Origin: Christensenella sp. UBA5489
GTDB lineage: Bacteria > Bacillota > Clostridia > Christensenellales > UBA1242
Assembly: GCA_002424095.1 (NCBI GenBank)
Contig: DIPL01000018.1
Span: forward strand, 72,033 to 119,308
Length of the DNA stretch: 47,276 nucleotides
Direction: 5' to 3'
Shown here: positions 18,185 through 26,620 of the stretch, piece by piece
How the letters are laid out: every line of letters begins with the position of its first letter
Numbering within the stretch: position 1 is the stretch's first letter
Notes under the pieces: model-generated
What the model was told of the DNA's origin: nothing
Databases searched by the model: none
What the model saw: the letters and a program-made list of their open reading frames with translations, nothing else
Made by a program: the position numbers and the translations under genes

Positions 18185-18213
18185 TTGAAAATTATTTGTT
18201 TTTTTGCTATAAT
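18185..18213 (+). promoter_or_regulatory. tRNA-Lys promoter
   Basis: TTGAAA (18185-18190), 17-base spacer, extended -10 TGC-TATAAT (18208-18213). It would transcribe the truncated tRNA first, then the intact tRNA-Lys. Confidence 0.75.
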
Positions 18214-18276
18214 AAATTATTACAATATATTTTGTATTATTTGAGTTAAATTTGCAATTAATTCAAAAATATTTGT

Positions 18277-18320
18277 GGGCTGTTAACTCAGTTGGCAGAG
18301 CAACTGATTCTTGATGGCCT
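18277..18320 (+). pseudogene. truncated tRNA-Lys (5' half only)
   Basis: The sequence has a 5' acceptor strand (GGGCTGT), a D arm (AACTCAGTTGGCAGAGC) and the 5' half of an anticodon arm with CTT at the anticodon position (loop TTCTTGA). The homology stops right after the anticodon loop; the 3' anticodon stem, T arm and CCA are missing. It aligns with the intact tRNA-Lys 60 bases downstream over the D arm and anticodon loop, but its acceptor strand differs, so it is not a simple local copy. Confidence 0.75.
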
Positions 18321-18336
18321 AATGACTAAAAACTAT

Positions 18337-18412
18337 GGATCGCTAGCTCAGTTGGTAGAGCAACAGACTCTTAATCTGTGTGTCCGGGGTTCAATCCCCC
18401 GGCGATTCACCA
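18337..18412 (+). tRNA. tRNA-Lys(CTT)
   Basis: Full cloverleaf: acceptor GGATCGC/GCGATTC, D arm, anticodon stem ACAGA/TCTGT with loop CTCTTAA (anticodon CTT), T stem CGGGG/CCCCG with loop TTCAATC, discriminator A and encoded CCA. It is followed at once by a terminator. Confidence 0.97.
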
Positions 18413-18439
18413 AAAGCCTTTGTTTATAAGGCTTTTTTC
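18413..18439 (+). terminator. terminator after tRNA-Lys
   Basis: Stem AAAAGCCTT / AAGGCTTTT followed by T residues, starting right after the CCA. Confidence 0.9.
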
Positions 18440-18450
18440 ATTTGTATTTT

Positions 18451-18528
18451 TTAAAAAAAAGTCAAAAATTGCATAAATTCTTCAAAAGTTGGGTCAAAAG
18501 TTGGGTCAAAAATTATATAGTATGAATC
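18451..18528 (-). pseudogene. possible integrase C-terminal tail remnant
   Basis: On the minus strand a short open stretch reads IIFDPTFDPTFEEFMQF and ends at TAA (18453-18451), with a stop upstream so that only about 25 codons remain. Tails of the FDPTFDPT type next to tRNA 3' ends resemble the C-termini of some Firmicutes tyrosine recombinases, from memory. It may equally be a chance reading of the 12-base repeat it contains. Low confidence. Confidence 0.3.
18483..18506. repeat. 12-base tandem duplication
   Basis: CAAAAGTTGGGT occurs twice in direct succession (18483-18494 and 18495-18506), about 70 bases after tRNA-Lys. Confidence 0.9.
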
Positions 18529-18556
18529 ATATTTTATGCCCTTATATCCTTATAAA

Positions 18557-18612
18557 TTGATATAATCTTTTTTAAAGCATTGTTCATCTTTGTATTAATA
18601 TTTCAATATCTT
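18557..18612 (-). pseudogene. duplicated fragment of the phosphoketolase 3' end
   Basis: This stretch matches, with small gaps, bases 18712-18775 inside the phosphoketolase gene: shared runs include TATAATC, AAGCAT, TGTTCAT and AATATTTCAATATCT in the same order and spacing. It lies just downstream of the gene's stop on the minus strand and is not in an open frame. Confidence 0.7.
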
Positions 18613-18665
18613 TGTATAAAATATTTAATATAAAAATTAAAAAATTAAAGTCAAAAATATACAGA

Positions 18666-21170
18666 TTACCATTTCCAATTAAGGATTTCAGGAAGGTCAA
18701 TTCCGTATTCTCGTATATAATCGTGGTGTTTTTTAAGCATTTTGTTCATTTTTGTATTTAATATTTCAATATCTGCACTTTTTATATTTGAATTTAAAGT
18801 TTCTTTTGAATTTTGTAATTTATTCAAAACCGATTTTACTATATGAAATCTGTCAACTTCATTTTGCACACGAATATCAAAAGGTGTAGAAACATTGCCC
18901 TTCGCACTATATCCGTGAACGGTAAAATTTCTATTTGTTCGCTTCCAAATTAATTGATGAATTAAATTTGGATAGCCGTGAAAATTAAATATTACAGGCT
19001 TGTCTTTCGTGAAAATCAAATCAAATTCTTCATCAGCTAAGCCATTTGAGTATTCATTTTTAGAACTAAGTTTTAATAAATTAACAATGTTTACAAAACG
19101 GAATTTAAGATTCGGCAATTCACTTTTCAATATTGATGCTGCCGCCAAAGTTTCCATTGTTATAACATCTCCGGCACAAGCGAGTATAATATCAAGTTCG
19201 CTTTCTGAATTCAACTCATTTGTTTTATCTTTTGCCTGATTGTTATTTTCATTTTTGAAAAATTTCTCATTCCCTGCCCAATTCCAAACACCTATACCGC
19301 TATTACAATGAGATATTGCTTCGTCAATTTTCAGCCATTGCGGAGAATAATGCTTTGAAGCAATAATTGCATTTACTTGATTGCGACTTTCAAGACAATT
19401 CTTATATGTGTAAAGCAAACAATTTGTATCAGGTGGCAAAAAAATTCGAGTTATTCCTGTGGTTTCATTTGCTAAATGATTTAAAATCCCTGGCTCTTGA
19501 TGTGAATAGCCGTTATGTTCCTGTTGCCACGTGTGCGAAGTTAAAACTAAATTTAAAGAAGCAATTTCTTTTCGCCATTCAATTTCTTTGCATGCTTTAA
19601 GCCATTTTATATGTTGCGAAAGCATTGAATCCACAACACGAGCAAAAGCCTCATAGGTTATAAAAGTTCCGTGTCGTCCAGTCAATAAATAACCTTCTAA
19701 CCAACCCTCACACATATGCTCACTTAAATAAGCATCTAAAACTCGTCCGTTCGGTGCTAATTTATCTTCGCTATCTAAAATTTCCGCATTAAAAACATTT
19801 TGAGTTACTTCATAGACTGCATTTATTCGATTGGACGGCATTTCATCAGGTCCGAAAATTCTGAAATTTTTTGGATTATTTTTAATTATATCTCGCATAA
19901 ATTTGCTTAAAACAAAAGTATCTTGCGAAACAACTTCGCCACGCTTTTGAAACGATACCGCATAATTTTTAAAATTCGGCAAATTCAGATTTTTAAGGAG
20001 TTGTCCACCGTTAGCATGTGGATTTGCTCCTAATCGTGCCATTTTGTTCGGCGTTAATGCTTTGAGTTCGGAAATAAGTTCATAATTTTCATTAAATAAT
20101 TCTTCGGGCTTATAACTTTTAAGCCATTTTTCAAGCAAATTTATATGATGCGGTTTCGTCATTGGAATTGGTACGTGATATGCGTTATATGTTCCTTCAA
20201 TTTTCACTCCATCAATTTCCTGAGGGCAAGTCCAGCCTTTAAGTGTTCGTAGCACAATAAGTGGCCAAATTGGACGTGCATCGTTGTTTTTAGAACGTGC
20301 ATTTTTTTGAATATTTCTAATTTCTTCAATTACTTCATCTAAAACTTTGGTCATATTTTTATGCATTTTAAGTGGTTCTTTGCCCTCAACAAAATATGGT
20401 TTCCAACCACAACCATAAAAAAACTGTTCCAGTTCAGTTTTTGGAATACGTGCCAAAACTGTCGGATTTGCAACTTTATATCCGTTTAAATGTAAAATAG
20501 GTAAAACTGCCCCATCGGTAATCGGATTTATAAACTTATTGCAATGCCATGAAGTTGCAAGCGGACCAGTTTCCGCTTCGCCGTCGCCAACTATTACAGT
20601 AGCAATTAAATCAGGATTATCAAAAATTGCTCCACAACCGTGAGAAATGCTATAACCAAGTTCGCCACCTTCGTGAATTGACCCCGGCATATCCGCCGCA
20701 ACGTGACTAGATAAACCATCTGGGAAACAAAAACTCTTACAAAATTTTTTCATTCCTTTTTCATTTTGGCTAAATTCTGGATAAACTTCGGATAGACTTC
20801 CTTCAAGATAAGTGTTTGCTGTCCAAAAATGTCCGCCATGTCCAGGTCCTGAAAGCAAAATCATATTTAAGTCATATTTTTTAATAACACGATTCAAATG
20901 CGTATAAATAAAATTCTGACCTGGCACTGTGCCCCACGGTGCTACAATACGTTTTTTTATATGCTCCGGTTTCAAAGGCTCTTTTAAAAGCATGTTATCT
21001 ATAAGATATTGTTGTGCAATTGAAAGATAGTTCGTTGCCCGCCAATATGCGTCCAATTTTCCATAAAGTTCATTGCTTTTTTCGCATTCGTTTTTTGTGT
21101 TGTTCATTTTATTTTCGTTTTTTTCTCTTGATTTTTTTAAAGAATTTTTCTTGCCAATTTTTTCGCTCAT
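18666..21170 (-). CDS. xfp: xylulose-5-phosphate/fructose-6-phosphate phosphoketolase
   Basis: An 834-residue thiamine-diphosphate enzyme that splits xylulose-5-P or fructose-6-P with phosphate into acetyl-phosphate plus glyceraldehyde-3-P or erythrose-4-P (phosphoketolase/bifid shunt). Signatures: GPGHGGH, the SHVAADMPGSIHEGGELGYS region, the ThDP motif GDGEAETGPLATSWH, and near the end YSAKGNVSTPFD and NEVDRFH. The start is ATG at 21170, with AAGGAA 6 bases upstream; an in-frame ATG at 21245 lies upstream of the promoter's -10 box and is rejected. The lysine/asparagine-rich first 30 residues are an unusual extension relative to the family. No acetate kinase gene is adjacent. Confidence 0.97.
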   Translation of the reverse strand: MSEKIGKKNSLKKSREKNENKMNNTKNECEKSNELYGKLDAYWRATNYLSIAQQYLIDNMLLKEPLKPEHIKKRIVAPWGTVPGQNFIYTHLNRVIKKYDLNMILLSGPGHGGHFWTANTYLEGSLSEVYPEFSQNEKGMKKFCKSFCFPDGLSSHVAADMPGSIHEGGELGYSISHGCGAIFDNPDLIATVIVGDGEAETGPLATSWHCNKFINPITDGAVLPILHLNGYKVANPTVLARIPKTELEQFFYGCGWKPYFVEGKEPLKMHKNMTKVLDEVIEEIRNIQKNARSKNNDARPIWPLIVLRTLKGWTCPQEIDGVKIEGTYNAYHVPIPMTKPHHINLLEKWLKSYKPEELFNENYELISELKALTPNKMARLGANPHANGGQLLKNLNLPNFKNYAVSFQKRGEVVSQDTFVLSKFMRDIIKNNPKNFRIFGPDEMPSNRINAVYEVTQNVFNAEILDSEDKLAPNGRVLDAYLSEHMCEGWLEGYLLTGRHGTFITYEAFARVVDSMLSQHIKWLKACKEIEWRKEIASLNLVLTSHTWQQEHNGYSHQEPGILNHLANETTGITRIFLPPDTNCLLYTYKNCLESRNQVNAIIASKHYSPQWLKIDEAISHCNSGIGVWNWAGNEKFFKNENNNQAKDKTNELNSESELDIILACAGDVITMETLAAASILKSELPNLKFRFVNIVNLLKLSSKNEYSNGLADEEFDLIFTKDKPVIFNFHGYPNLIHQLIWKRTNRNFTVHGYSAKGNVSTPFDIRVQNEVDRFHIVKSVLNKLQNSKETLNSNIKSADIEILNTKMNKMLKKHHDYIREYGIDLPEILNWKW

Positions 21171-21191
21171 ATAATTCCTTTTTAAATTAAT

Positions 21192-21203
21192 ATTATCGAT
21201 AAT
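21192..21203. promoter_or_regulatory. palindrome in the phosphoketolase 5' leader
   Basis: ATTATCGATAAT is a perfect 12-base palindrome, extended imperfectly on both sides. It lies in the predicted leader about 20 bases before the start codon, between promoter and ribosome site. It could be an operator or a small hairpin; no binding protein is identified. Confidence 0.35.
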
Positions 21204-21235
21204 GTTAAAGTTATTCAAAACTTGTTGATATGAAA

Positions 21236-21264
21236 ATATTAACATAATAATTTTTTATAGTCAA
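21236..21264 (-). promoter_or_regulatory. phosphoketolase promoter
   Basis: On the minus strand TTGACT (21264-21259), 17-base spacer, TAATAT (21241-21236). The predicted leader is about 60 bases. Confidence 0.65.
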
Positions 21265-21348
21265 ATTAAAAGAAATAATCACATTAAAAATTAAATAAAA
21301 AATGAAAAACGATTAATTATTGGGAATTAAGACAATTTTTAAATAAAA

Positions 21349-21382
21349 AAACGACTTTATGAATTGAATTTCATGAAGTCGA
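21349..21382 (-). terminator. terminator after the SSB-like gene
   Basis: Minus-strand stem CGACTTCATGAA / TTCATAAAGTCG (one mismatch) followed by a run of seven T. It lies 22 bases after the stop codon. Confidence 0.85.
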
Positions 21383-21403
21383 TTTTAAAGAAAAATTTAA
21401 CAA

Positions 21404-22060
21404 CTATTCAATTTCAGCGGTTTTAAGACTGTTGTTTGCTGTCGCTTCATCTTGAATTAACATAACTCGGCTAATTGAGATTTCATAAGCAGTTCTTGTT
21501 ATAATATCTCCCGATTCAAGTTTTTTCTGATAATCACGGCTTTGAATTCGTCCGACAATATCAATCTTTGAGCCAATTTTTGCCTCTTTAATATATCTTG
21601 CGTTTCTGCCCCACGCAATGCACGGCAAATAATCAGACTTATTATATGCCCTATTGACAGCAATCAAAATATCGCAAATTTCACGGTTGAAAGGAGTTAA
21701 CCTATAAATCGGTTCTTTGCAGACGAAACCTGAAATTTCAATTATATTCGGATTCATACTTTTGTCAATTTCAATTATTTCACGAGCAAAAATACTTAAA
21801 ATAAGCTTGTTTTTGTTTCCGCTTAATTTATTAAAACTTCGAAACTGTCCTTTAATTCCGACATCTTTACTTAAATTAAAGTTTTTTATCATTTTCTCCG
21901 AAACGATAACTGGCAAAATATCGACGTGTTCTGAGAGGCGTGGCACAGAAAGTTTGGTTTCGTAAAAGCCTTCTCCAAATGTTTCGTGGCTGAAAATCGG
22001 CTCTTCAATCACATTCCCAATTAAAAATGCTTTATTATTGTTTAAAAGTTCGTATTTCAT
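21404..22060 (-). CDS. SSB-like protein with two OB folds
   Basis: A 218-residue protein with two successive OB-fold-like halves. The first (about residues 1-100) reads FLIGNVIEEPIF... then GIKGQFRS and ILSIFAREI. The second (about 103-205) reads IEISGFVCKEPIYR, CDILIAVNR, LPCIAWGRNARYI, IDIVGRIQSRDYQ and a final strand, matching the SSB family order. Single-OB SSBs have about 110-170 residues with an acidic tail; this protein lacks the DDDIPF-type tip. Clostridia carry similar two-domain proteins annotated as single-strand DNA-binding. It is monocistronic with its own terminator. A DNA-binding role in replication, repair or competence is likely; the main SSB of the cell is probably elsewhere. 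Confidence 0.75.
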   Translation of the reverse strand: MKYELLNNNKAFLIGNVIEEPIFSHETFGEGFYETKLSVPRLSEHVDILPVIVSEKMIKNFNLSKDVGIKGQFRSFNKLSGNKNKLILSIFAREIIEIDKSMNPNIIEISGFVCKEPIYRLTPFNREICDILIAVNRAYNKSDYLPCIAWGRNARYIKEAKIGSKIDIVGRIQSRDYQKKLESGDIITRTAYEISISRVMLIQDEATANNSLKTAEIE

Positions 22061-22311
22061 TTTTTTACTCCTAACTAAAAATATTTATATAACTATGAAT
22101 TCATAACTAATCTCACTTTATTTAATTCGAATTTATTAAATTTTAAAAAGCACAAACTCAATTTGATATAATATATCATAATTTTATATAAAATTCGAAC
22201 GTTTTACGGTAATTTTTTATTAAATTTTTGAATTATTTTATATTATTTTATATTATTTTCTCGATTTATGAATTCTTTTTCATATATGTAACAAAACAAA
22301 TTTTTAATTTT

Positions 22312-23082
22312 CTAATTCTCGGACAAATGTTGAACGCCGTTTCTGTCTATCGTATAATTATTTTTATAAATCAATTCTCCGACTGAAACAATTTTATATC
22401 CACGCATCTGCAATCGTTCTAAAATCATTGTCAACGCAGGAATTATGTTATCGGAATTATTGTGGCAAAGAATAATTGAACCGTTTTTCACTCCGTTAAG
22501 AATTCTGGATGTAATATCACCAGCCGATAAACCTTTCCAATCTAAACTGTCGACATCCCACTGAACTGGAATCATTTTAAGTTCTTCAATTGTTTCTATA
22601 ACTGAATTATTATATGCACCGAACGGACAACGAAACAGTTTCACATCATTGTTTGTTATGTTTTTTATCAAATCATTTGCTAGTGTGATTTCTTGATATA
22701 TTTGTTGACGACTAAGCGTTGTTAAATCGGGATGCGTATTTGAATGGCAACCAATTTCAAGTCCAGCATCTTTAATTGCATTTACCATTTCAGGATATTT
22801 GTCAACCCAAAAACCAACAAGGAAAAAAGTTGCCGTTGAATTATATTCTTTAAGCGTATCAATGATTTTCTGAGTTTTATCTGCCCCCCACGAAGCATCG
22901 AAACTTATTGCCACTGTCTTTTCATCAGTTGCAACACTGTAAACGGGCAGTTTTTTTACTGAATAGCCAAAAAAAACTTGTGCCGATGCAGTCCCATTTA
23001 TACCAATTGCTAAAAGAGCAGCAATTAAAATCATAACAAGCGCAATTTTTATGGTAGATGATTTAATAACGCAAAAAGACAT
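22312..23082 (-). CDS. PdaB-like polysaccharide deacetylase
   Basis: A 256-residue NodB-fold protein. An N-terminal hydrophobic segment (about residues 10-34) exports or anchors it. The NodB motifs are: FDASWGADKT at about residue 58 (in place of TFDDGP), HSNTHPDLTTL (about 112-122) with the two metal-binding histidines, RCPFGAYN, and DVDSLDWKGL. LCHNN near residue 209 supplies the last histidine. The FDASWG form and the FFLVGFWVDKYPEMV segment are typical of the PdaB subgroup known from clostridial sporulation, which acts on cell-wall glycan. GAGG precedes the ATG. No sporulation gene is nearby, so a spore role is unproven. Confidence 0.88.
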   Translation of the reverse strand: MSFCVIKSSTIKIALVMILIAALLAIGINGTASAQVFFGYSVKKLPVYSVATDEKTVAISFDASWGADKTQKIIDTLKEYNSTATFFLVGFWVDKYPEMVNAIKDAGLEIGCHSNTHPDLTTLSRQQIYQEITLANDLIKNITNNDVKLFRCPFGAYNNSVIETIEELKMIPVQWDVDSLDWKGLSAGDITSRILNGVKNGSIILCHNNSDNIIPALTMILERLQMRGYKIVSVGELIYKNNYTIDRNGVQHLSEN

Positions 23083-23268
23083 TTTTTCCTCACTTAATTA
23101 ACAATTTTAACAATCAAATAAAATACACATTTTTATTATAAATTCGCATACTTTGTCGATTTTTACATTATCTAATATATTATTGCTTATTTGCAATTAT
23201 TCGTATTTTGTTTTCAATTAAAGTAAAACCTTAAAAAATCAAAAATTCTTATAAATTTTGATTTTCGT

Positions 23269-23297
23269 TTTACATTTATTTTATAATATAGTAAAAT
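23269..23297 (+). promoter_or_regulatory. rarA promoter, predicted leaderless
   Basis: TTTACA (23269-23274), 17-base spacer, TAAAAT (23292-23297), then 6 bases to the ATG. A second -10-like TATAAT at 23282-23287 would give a leader of about 10 bases. No Shine-Dalgarno is seen in either case. Confidence 0.5.
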
Positions 23298-23303
23298 TTA
23301 AAT

Positions 23304-24611
23304 ATGCAGAAAGAAAAAAATATCTCGGATTTTGATAAAATATATGAAAAAAGAATTCCACTCGCCGAAAAAATGCGACCGAATAATTTTGAAGATTTTG
23401 TCGGGCAAAAGCATCTTGTTGCAAAAGGATGCTTGTTGCGACGCGCTATTGAAGCAAATCAACTTGGTAGTTGTATTTTTTATGGACCGCCGGGAAGCGG
23501 AAAAACAACACTTGCACATATCATAACAAACGTTATGAAAGGCGAATTTAAAAAGTTGAGTGCAGTTTCAAGCGGTGTTTCGGAAGTTAAAGCAATTATT
23601 GAACAGGCAAATATTGATAAACAAATGTATGGAATACAAACTTTTCTTTTGTTAGACGAATGTCATCGTTGGAGTAAAGCACAAAGTGATAGTGTTTTGC
23701 ACGCAATTGAAAAAGGTGATATTATTTTTATTGGTGCAACGACAGAAAATCCATTTACATCAATGACACGGGCTATTGTAAGTCGTTGTAGGATTTTCGA
23801 ATTCAAGGCACTTGCAGATAACGATATTATTACAGCTCTTAAAAGAGCAATTGATGATAAAGAAAAAGGACTTGGGAAATTTCCGCTTGAAGTAAATGAA
23901 AATGCATTAAGTCATTTTGCATGGGCAAGTTCTGGCGACATTCGAATGGCATTAAATGCACTTGAACTTGCAGTTTTAACAACACCTTTTAATAAAGATA
24001 AAAAAATTGTTATAACAAAAGAAGTAGCGGAACAGTCAATTCAGAAAAAAGCACTTTCAATTGATGAAAATTCATATTACGATATGCTTAGTGCTTTTTG
24101 TAAATCAATTCGTGGAAGCGATACCGAAGCTGCACTTTATTATTCTCAACGAATGATTTTGGCAGGTATTGACCCTTTAATTATTGCACGACGGCTTGTG
24201 GCACACGCAAGCGAAGATATTGGAATGGCTGATTCTAATGCTCTATTACTCGCAACGAGTGCAATGTATGCCATTGAAAAAATGGGCGCACCAGAAGGAT
24301 TAATTCCATTGACACACGCAATTATTTATTCGTGCGAAGCAGAAAAATCTAATTCAGTTATTGTTGCTCTTAATGCAGCAAAAGATGATGCACAAAATGT
24401 TAAAGATGATAATGTTCCTGATTATTTAAAAAATCATCCCGTTTTTAATGAAAATCCACATTGCCACTCAAAATATAAATATCCACATGACTATGGCGGA
24501 TATGTGGAACAACAATATATGCCAACAACCTTAAAAAACAGAGTTTATTATAAGCCTTCTAAAAATGGTAAAGAAAAAAATTTAGTCCGTAAAAAATTTA
24601 GAAAAAGTTAA
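23304..24611 (+). CDS. rarA: replication-associated recombination protein A (AAA+ ATPase)
   Basis: A 435-residue AAA+ ATPase of the RarA/MgsA/WRNIP1 family, acting at stalled replication forks. Seen: RPNNFEDFVGQKHL at the N-terminus, Walker A GPPGSGKTT at about residue 61-69, Walker B LLLDECH, the sensor 1 region GATTENP and arginine finger VSRC. The C-terminal half has the RarA-specific DYYDMLSAFCKSIRGSD-like block, ARRLVAHASEDIGMAD, and the conserved end QQYMP and YYKPS. Length is normal. No ribosome site precedes the ATG. Confidence 0.96.
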   Translation: MQKEKNISDFDKIYEKRIPLAEKMRPNNFEDFVGQKHLVAKGCLLRRAIEANQLGSCIFYGPPGSGKTTLAHIITNVMKGEFKKLSAVSSGVSEVKAIIEQANIDKQMYGIQTFLLLDECHRWSKAQSDSVLHAIEKGDIIFIGATTENPFTSMTRAIVSRCRIFEFKALADNDIITALKRAIDDKEKGLGKFPLEVNENALSHFAWASSGDIRMALNALELAVLTTPFNKDKKIVITKEVAEQSIQKKALSIDENSYYDMLSAFCKSIRGSDTEAALYYSQRMILAGIDPLIIARRLVAHASEDIGMADSNALLLATSAMYAIEKMGAPEGLIPLTHAIIYSCEAEKSNSVIVALNAAKDDAQNVKDDNVPDYLKNHPVFNENPHCHSKYKYPHDYGGYVEQQYMPTTLKNRVYYKPSKNGKEKNLVRKKFRKS

Positions 24612-24733
24612 TTATTTTAGTTTTATTTGATTAACAAAAATATAATTCCTTGCATAGATATTTTCAAGAAACTGTTATTTTCAATCTAAAACAACATTAA
24701 AAGTTTTTTTAATTATCTATTCAAGGAGTTTTT

Positions 24734-25873
24734 ATGGAAAACATTGCAGTATTTTTTGGCGGAGTAAGTAGTGAACACGATATTTCAATCATCACAGGAA
24801 TTCAAACAATTAATTCATTGGATAAGAAAAAATATAAAGTTTTTCCGATTTACATTTCAAAATCAGGCAAGTGGTTTTACAGTGAAAAATTCGAAAGAGT
24901 TGACAAATTTTTTAATTTTAAAGAAAAATCTCATAAAAATGTTTTTTTAATGTGCGGAGATAATTTTTTATATCAAAAAATTGGAATTATTGTAAAAAAA
25001 ATAGCCGAAATAAATTCTGCAATTATCTGCTGCCATGGACTTAACGGCGAAGATGGTACGCTTCAAGGGCTTCTCGAACTTTCAAACGTTCCTTATTCGT
25101 CGAGCGGTGTTCTTGGAAGCAGTGTTTGTATGGATAAAATTATTATGAAACAACTTTTTGAAGTAAATAATTTTCCAGTAACCGATTATGTTTGGTTTAA
25201 TAACACAGATTTTGATAATAAAAAAGAAATGGTCATAACAAATATTAAAAAAAATTTGCAATATCCATTGATTGTAAAACCTGCAAATTTAGGGAGCAGC
25301 ATTGGCATTTCAAAATGCAATAATGATACCGAACTTACCAAAGCCATTGAAATTGCAAAATGCTATGATTTGCGAATTATAGTTGAAGAGGCCGTTGAAA
25401 ATTTAAGAGAGATTAATTGTGCTTGTATTGGTAATCAAGATTTTGCCGAAGTCTCTAAACTTGAAGAGCCTATTCCGTGGGAAAGTTTTTTATCATTTAA
25501 GCAAAAATATTTAAATATCGCTAATGTTAAATATGAACGAAAAGATAATATAAATTTAAGCAAAGATATAAAAAGCAAAATAAAAAAATTAACAAAAGAT
25601 GCTTTTTTCAAACTTTGTTGCAGTGGTATTGTGCGGGTGGATTTTTTGGTTGATGATAAGTCCGACGACGTTTTTATTAATGAAATTAATACAATTCCTG
25701 GCTCTTTGGCTAATTATTTATGGAAAAATTTAAACTATACAACCTTACTTGACAAGTTAATTGAAATTTCGAAACAAAATTTTGAGAATAAGAAAAAGTG
25801 CTGTTTCAGTTATGACAGCGACGCTTTAAAAAATTTTAAAAATAATAATAATTCATTTAAAATTAATAAATAA
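24734..25873 (+). CDS. ddl: D-alanine--D-alanine ligase
   Basis: A 379-residue ATP-grasp enzyme that joins two D-Ala for peptidoglycan precursors. Motifs: FFGGVSSEHDIS at the N-terminus, CCHGLNGEDGTLQG, KPANLGSSIGIS (ATP grasp), IVRVDFL and the metal-binding NEINTIPGS. The omega-loop region reads FLSFKQKYL, consistent with D-Ala-D-Ala rather than VanA-type D-Lac ligases. The last 40 or so residues are a Lys/Asn/Cys-rich extension not seen in typical Ddl. AAGGAG lies 6 bases before the ATG. It converges on greA with 31 bases between stops. alr, supplying D-Ala, is about 15 kb away. Confidence 0.95.
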   Translation: MENIAVFFGGVSSEHDISIITGIQTINSLDKKKYKVFPIYISKSGKWFYSEKFERVDKFFNFKEKSHKNVFLMCGDNFLYQKIGIIVKKIAEINSAIICCHGLNGEDGTLQGLLELSNVPYSSSGVLGSSVCMDKIIMKQLFEVNNFPVTDYVWFNNTDFDNKKEMVITNIKKNLQYPLIVKPANLGSSIGISKCNNDTELTKAIEIAKCYDLRIIVEEAVENLREINCACIGNQDFAEVSKLEEPIPWESFLSFKQKYLNIANVKYERKDNINLSKDIKSKIKKLTKDAFFKLCCSGIVRVDFLVDDKSDDVFINEINTIPGSLANYLWKNLNYTTLLDKLIEISKQNFENKKKCCFSYDSDALKNFKNNNNSFKINK

Positions 25874-25904
25874 AAATTAACAAAGTTATATTATCAGTAA
25901 AAAA

Positions 25905-26372
25905 TCAAACTCGAATTGATAAAACTTTAAGTTGTTGTGCACCAACAGGCGTTTCAACAGTTACAATAGAACCGATTTCTGCGTCTATGAGTGCAATCCC
26001 AACGGGAGATTCATTGCTTATCAAACCTTTTGACGGATTGCTTTCAGTTGAACCGACAATTTTATATTCTACTTCTTCATTAAATTTCTTATCAAAAACC
26101 TTCACATAGCAACCGATAGATACTTTGCTTGTGTCAATTTTTTTCTTATCTATAATAATACAGTTTCGAAGTTTTGCTTCTATTTCCATAATTTCTGCTT
26201 CCAAAACTGCTTGTGCTTCTTTTGCAACATCATATTCCGAGTTTTCTTTTAAATCCCCATATTCTCTTGCAATTCCTATTGCTTGACTGAGTTCGGCTCT
26301 TTTAACCGTTTTATAATATTCTAATTTGTTTTCTAGTTCTTTTTTACCTTCTGGTGTTAAATATGTTTTCAT
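25905..26372 (-). CDS. greA: transcription elongation factor GreA
   Basis: A 155-residue GreA that inserts a coiled coil into the RNA polymerase secondary channel and stimulates cleavage of backtracked RNA. The N-terminal coiled coil (LTPEGKKELENKLEYYK... AIGIAREYGDLKENSEYDVAKEAQ) carries the acidic tip residues D and E; the C-terminal FKBP-like domain starts near residue 80. The start is ATG at 26372 because AAGGAGG stands 6 bases before it; an upstream in-frame ATG at 26414 would add 14 odd residues and is rejected. A promoter about 250 bases upstream implies a long leader containing a terminator-like hairpin. Confidence 0.96.
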   Translation of the reverse strand: MKTYLTPEGKKELENKLEYYKTVKRAELSQAIGIAREYGDLKENSEYDVAKEAQAVLEAEIMEIEAKLRNCIIIDKKKIDTSKVSIGCYVKVFDKKFNEEVEYKIVGSTESNPSKGLISNESPVGIALIDAEIGSIVTVETPVGAQQLKVLSIRV

Positions 26373-26473
26373 TTTATTCCTCCTTAATGGCCTCTTATTC
26401 ATTAAAAATTCCATTTAATTTTTCATAATAATACTTTTTTAGTTTTTTATTTAAATGCAATTATTAATACAAA

Positions 26474-26504
26474 AAGTTTTTGCTTTTTTACGCTGCAAAA
26501 ACTT
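26474..26504 (-). terminator. terminator-like hairpin inside the greA leader
   Basis: On the minus strand, a perfect 10-bp stem AAGTTTTTGC / GCAAAAACTT with an 11-base loop, followed by TTT. It lies between the greA promoter and the start codon, about 110 bases after the predicted transcription start, so it could end transcription early or release a short leader RNA. Confidence 0.5.
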
Positions 26505-26620
26505 AAAATAAATCAAATTGCGTTAAATTATTTTACTTTGATTTTCTCGTTATTATTCCTATATCTTACATTTAAATTTATTTAACAAATTTAAATATTT
26601 TAGTTTTTAAAATTAACAGC

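Noticed and set aside
18451..18665. Intact mobile element beside tRNA-Lys
   Set aside because: Only fragments remain; there is no transposase or integrase gene and no clear flanking att repeats.
22185..22215. SOS/LexA box near CGAACGTTTTACGG
   Set aside because: Only half of a CGAAC...GTTCG-type site is present and no SOS gene follows it.
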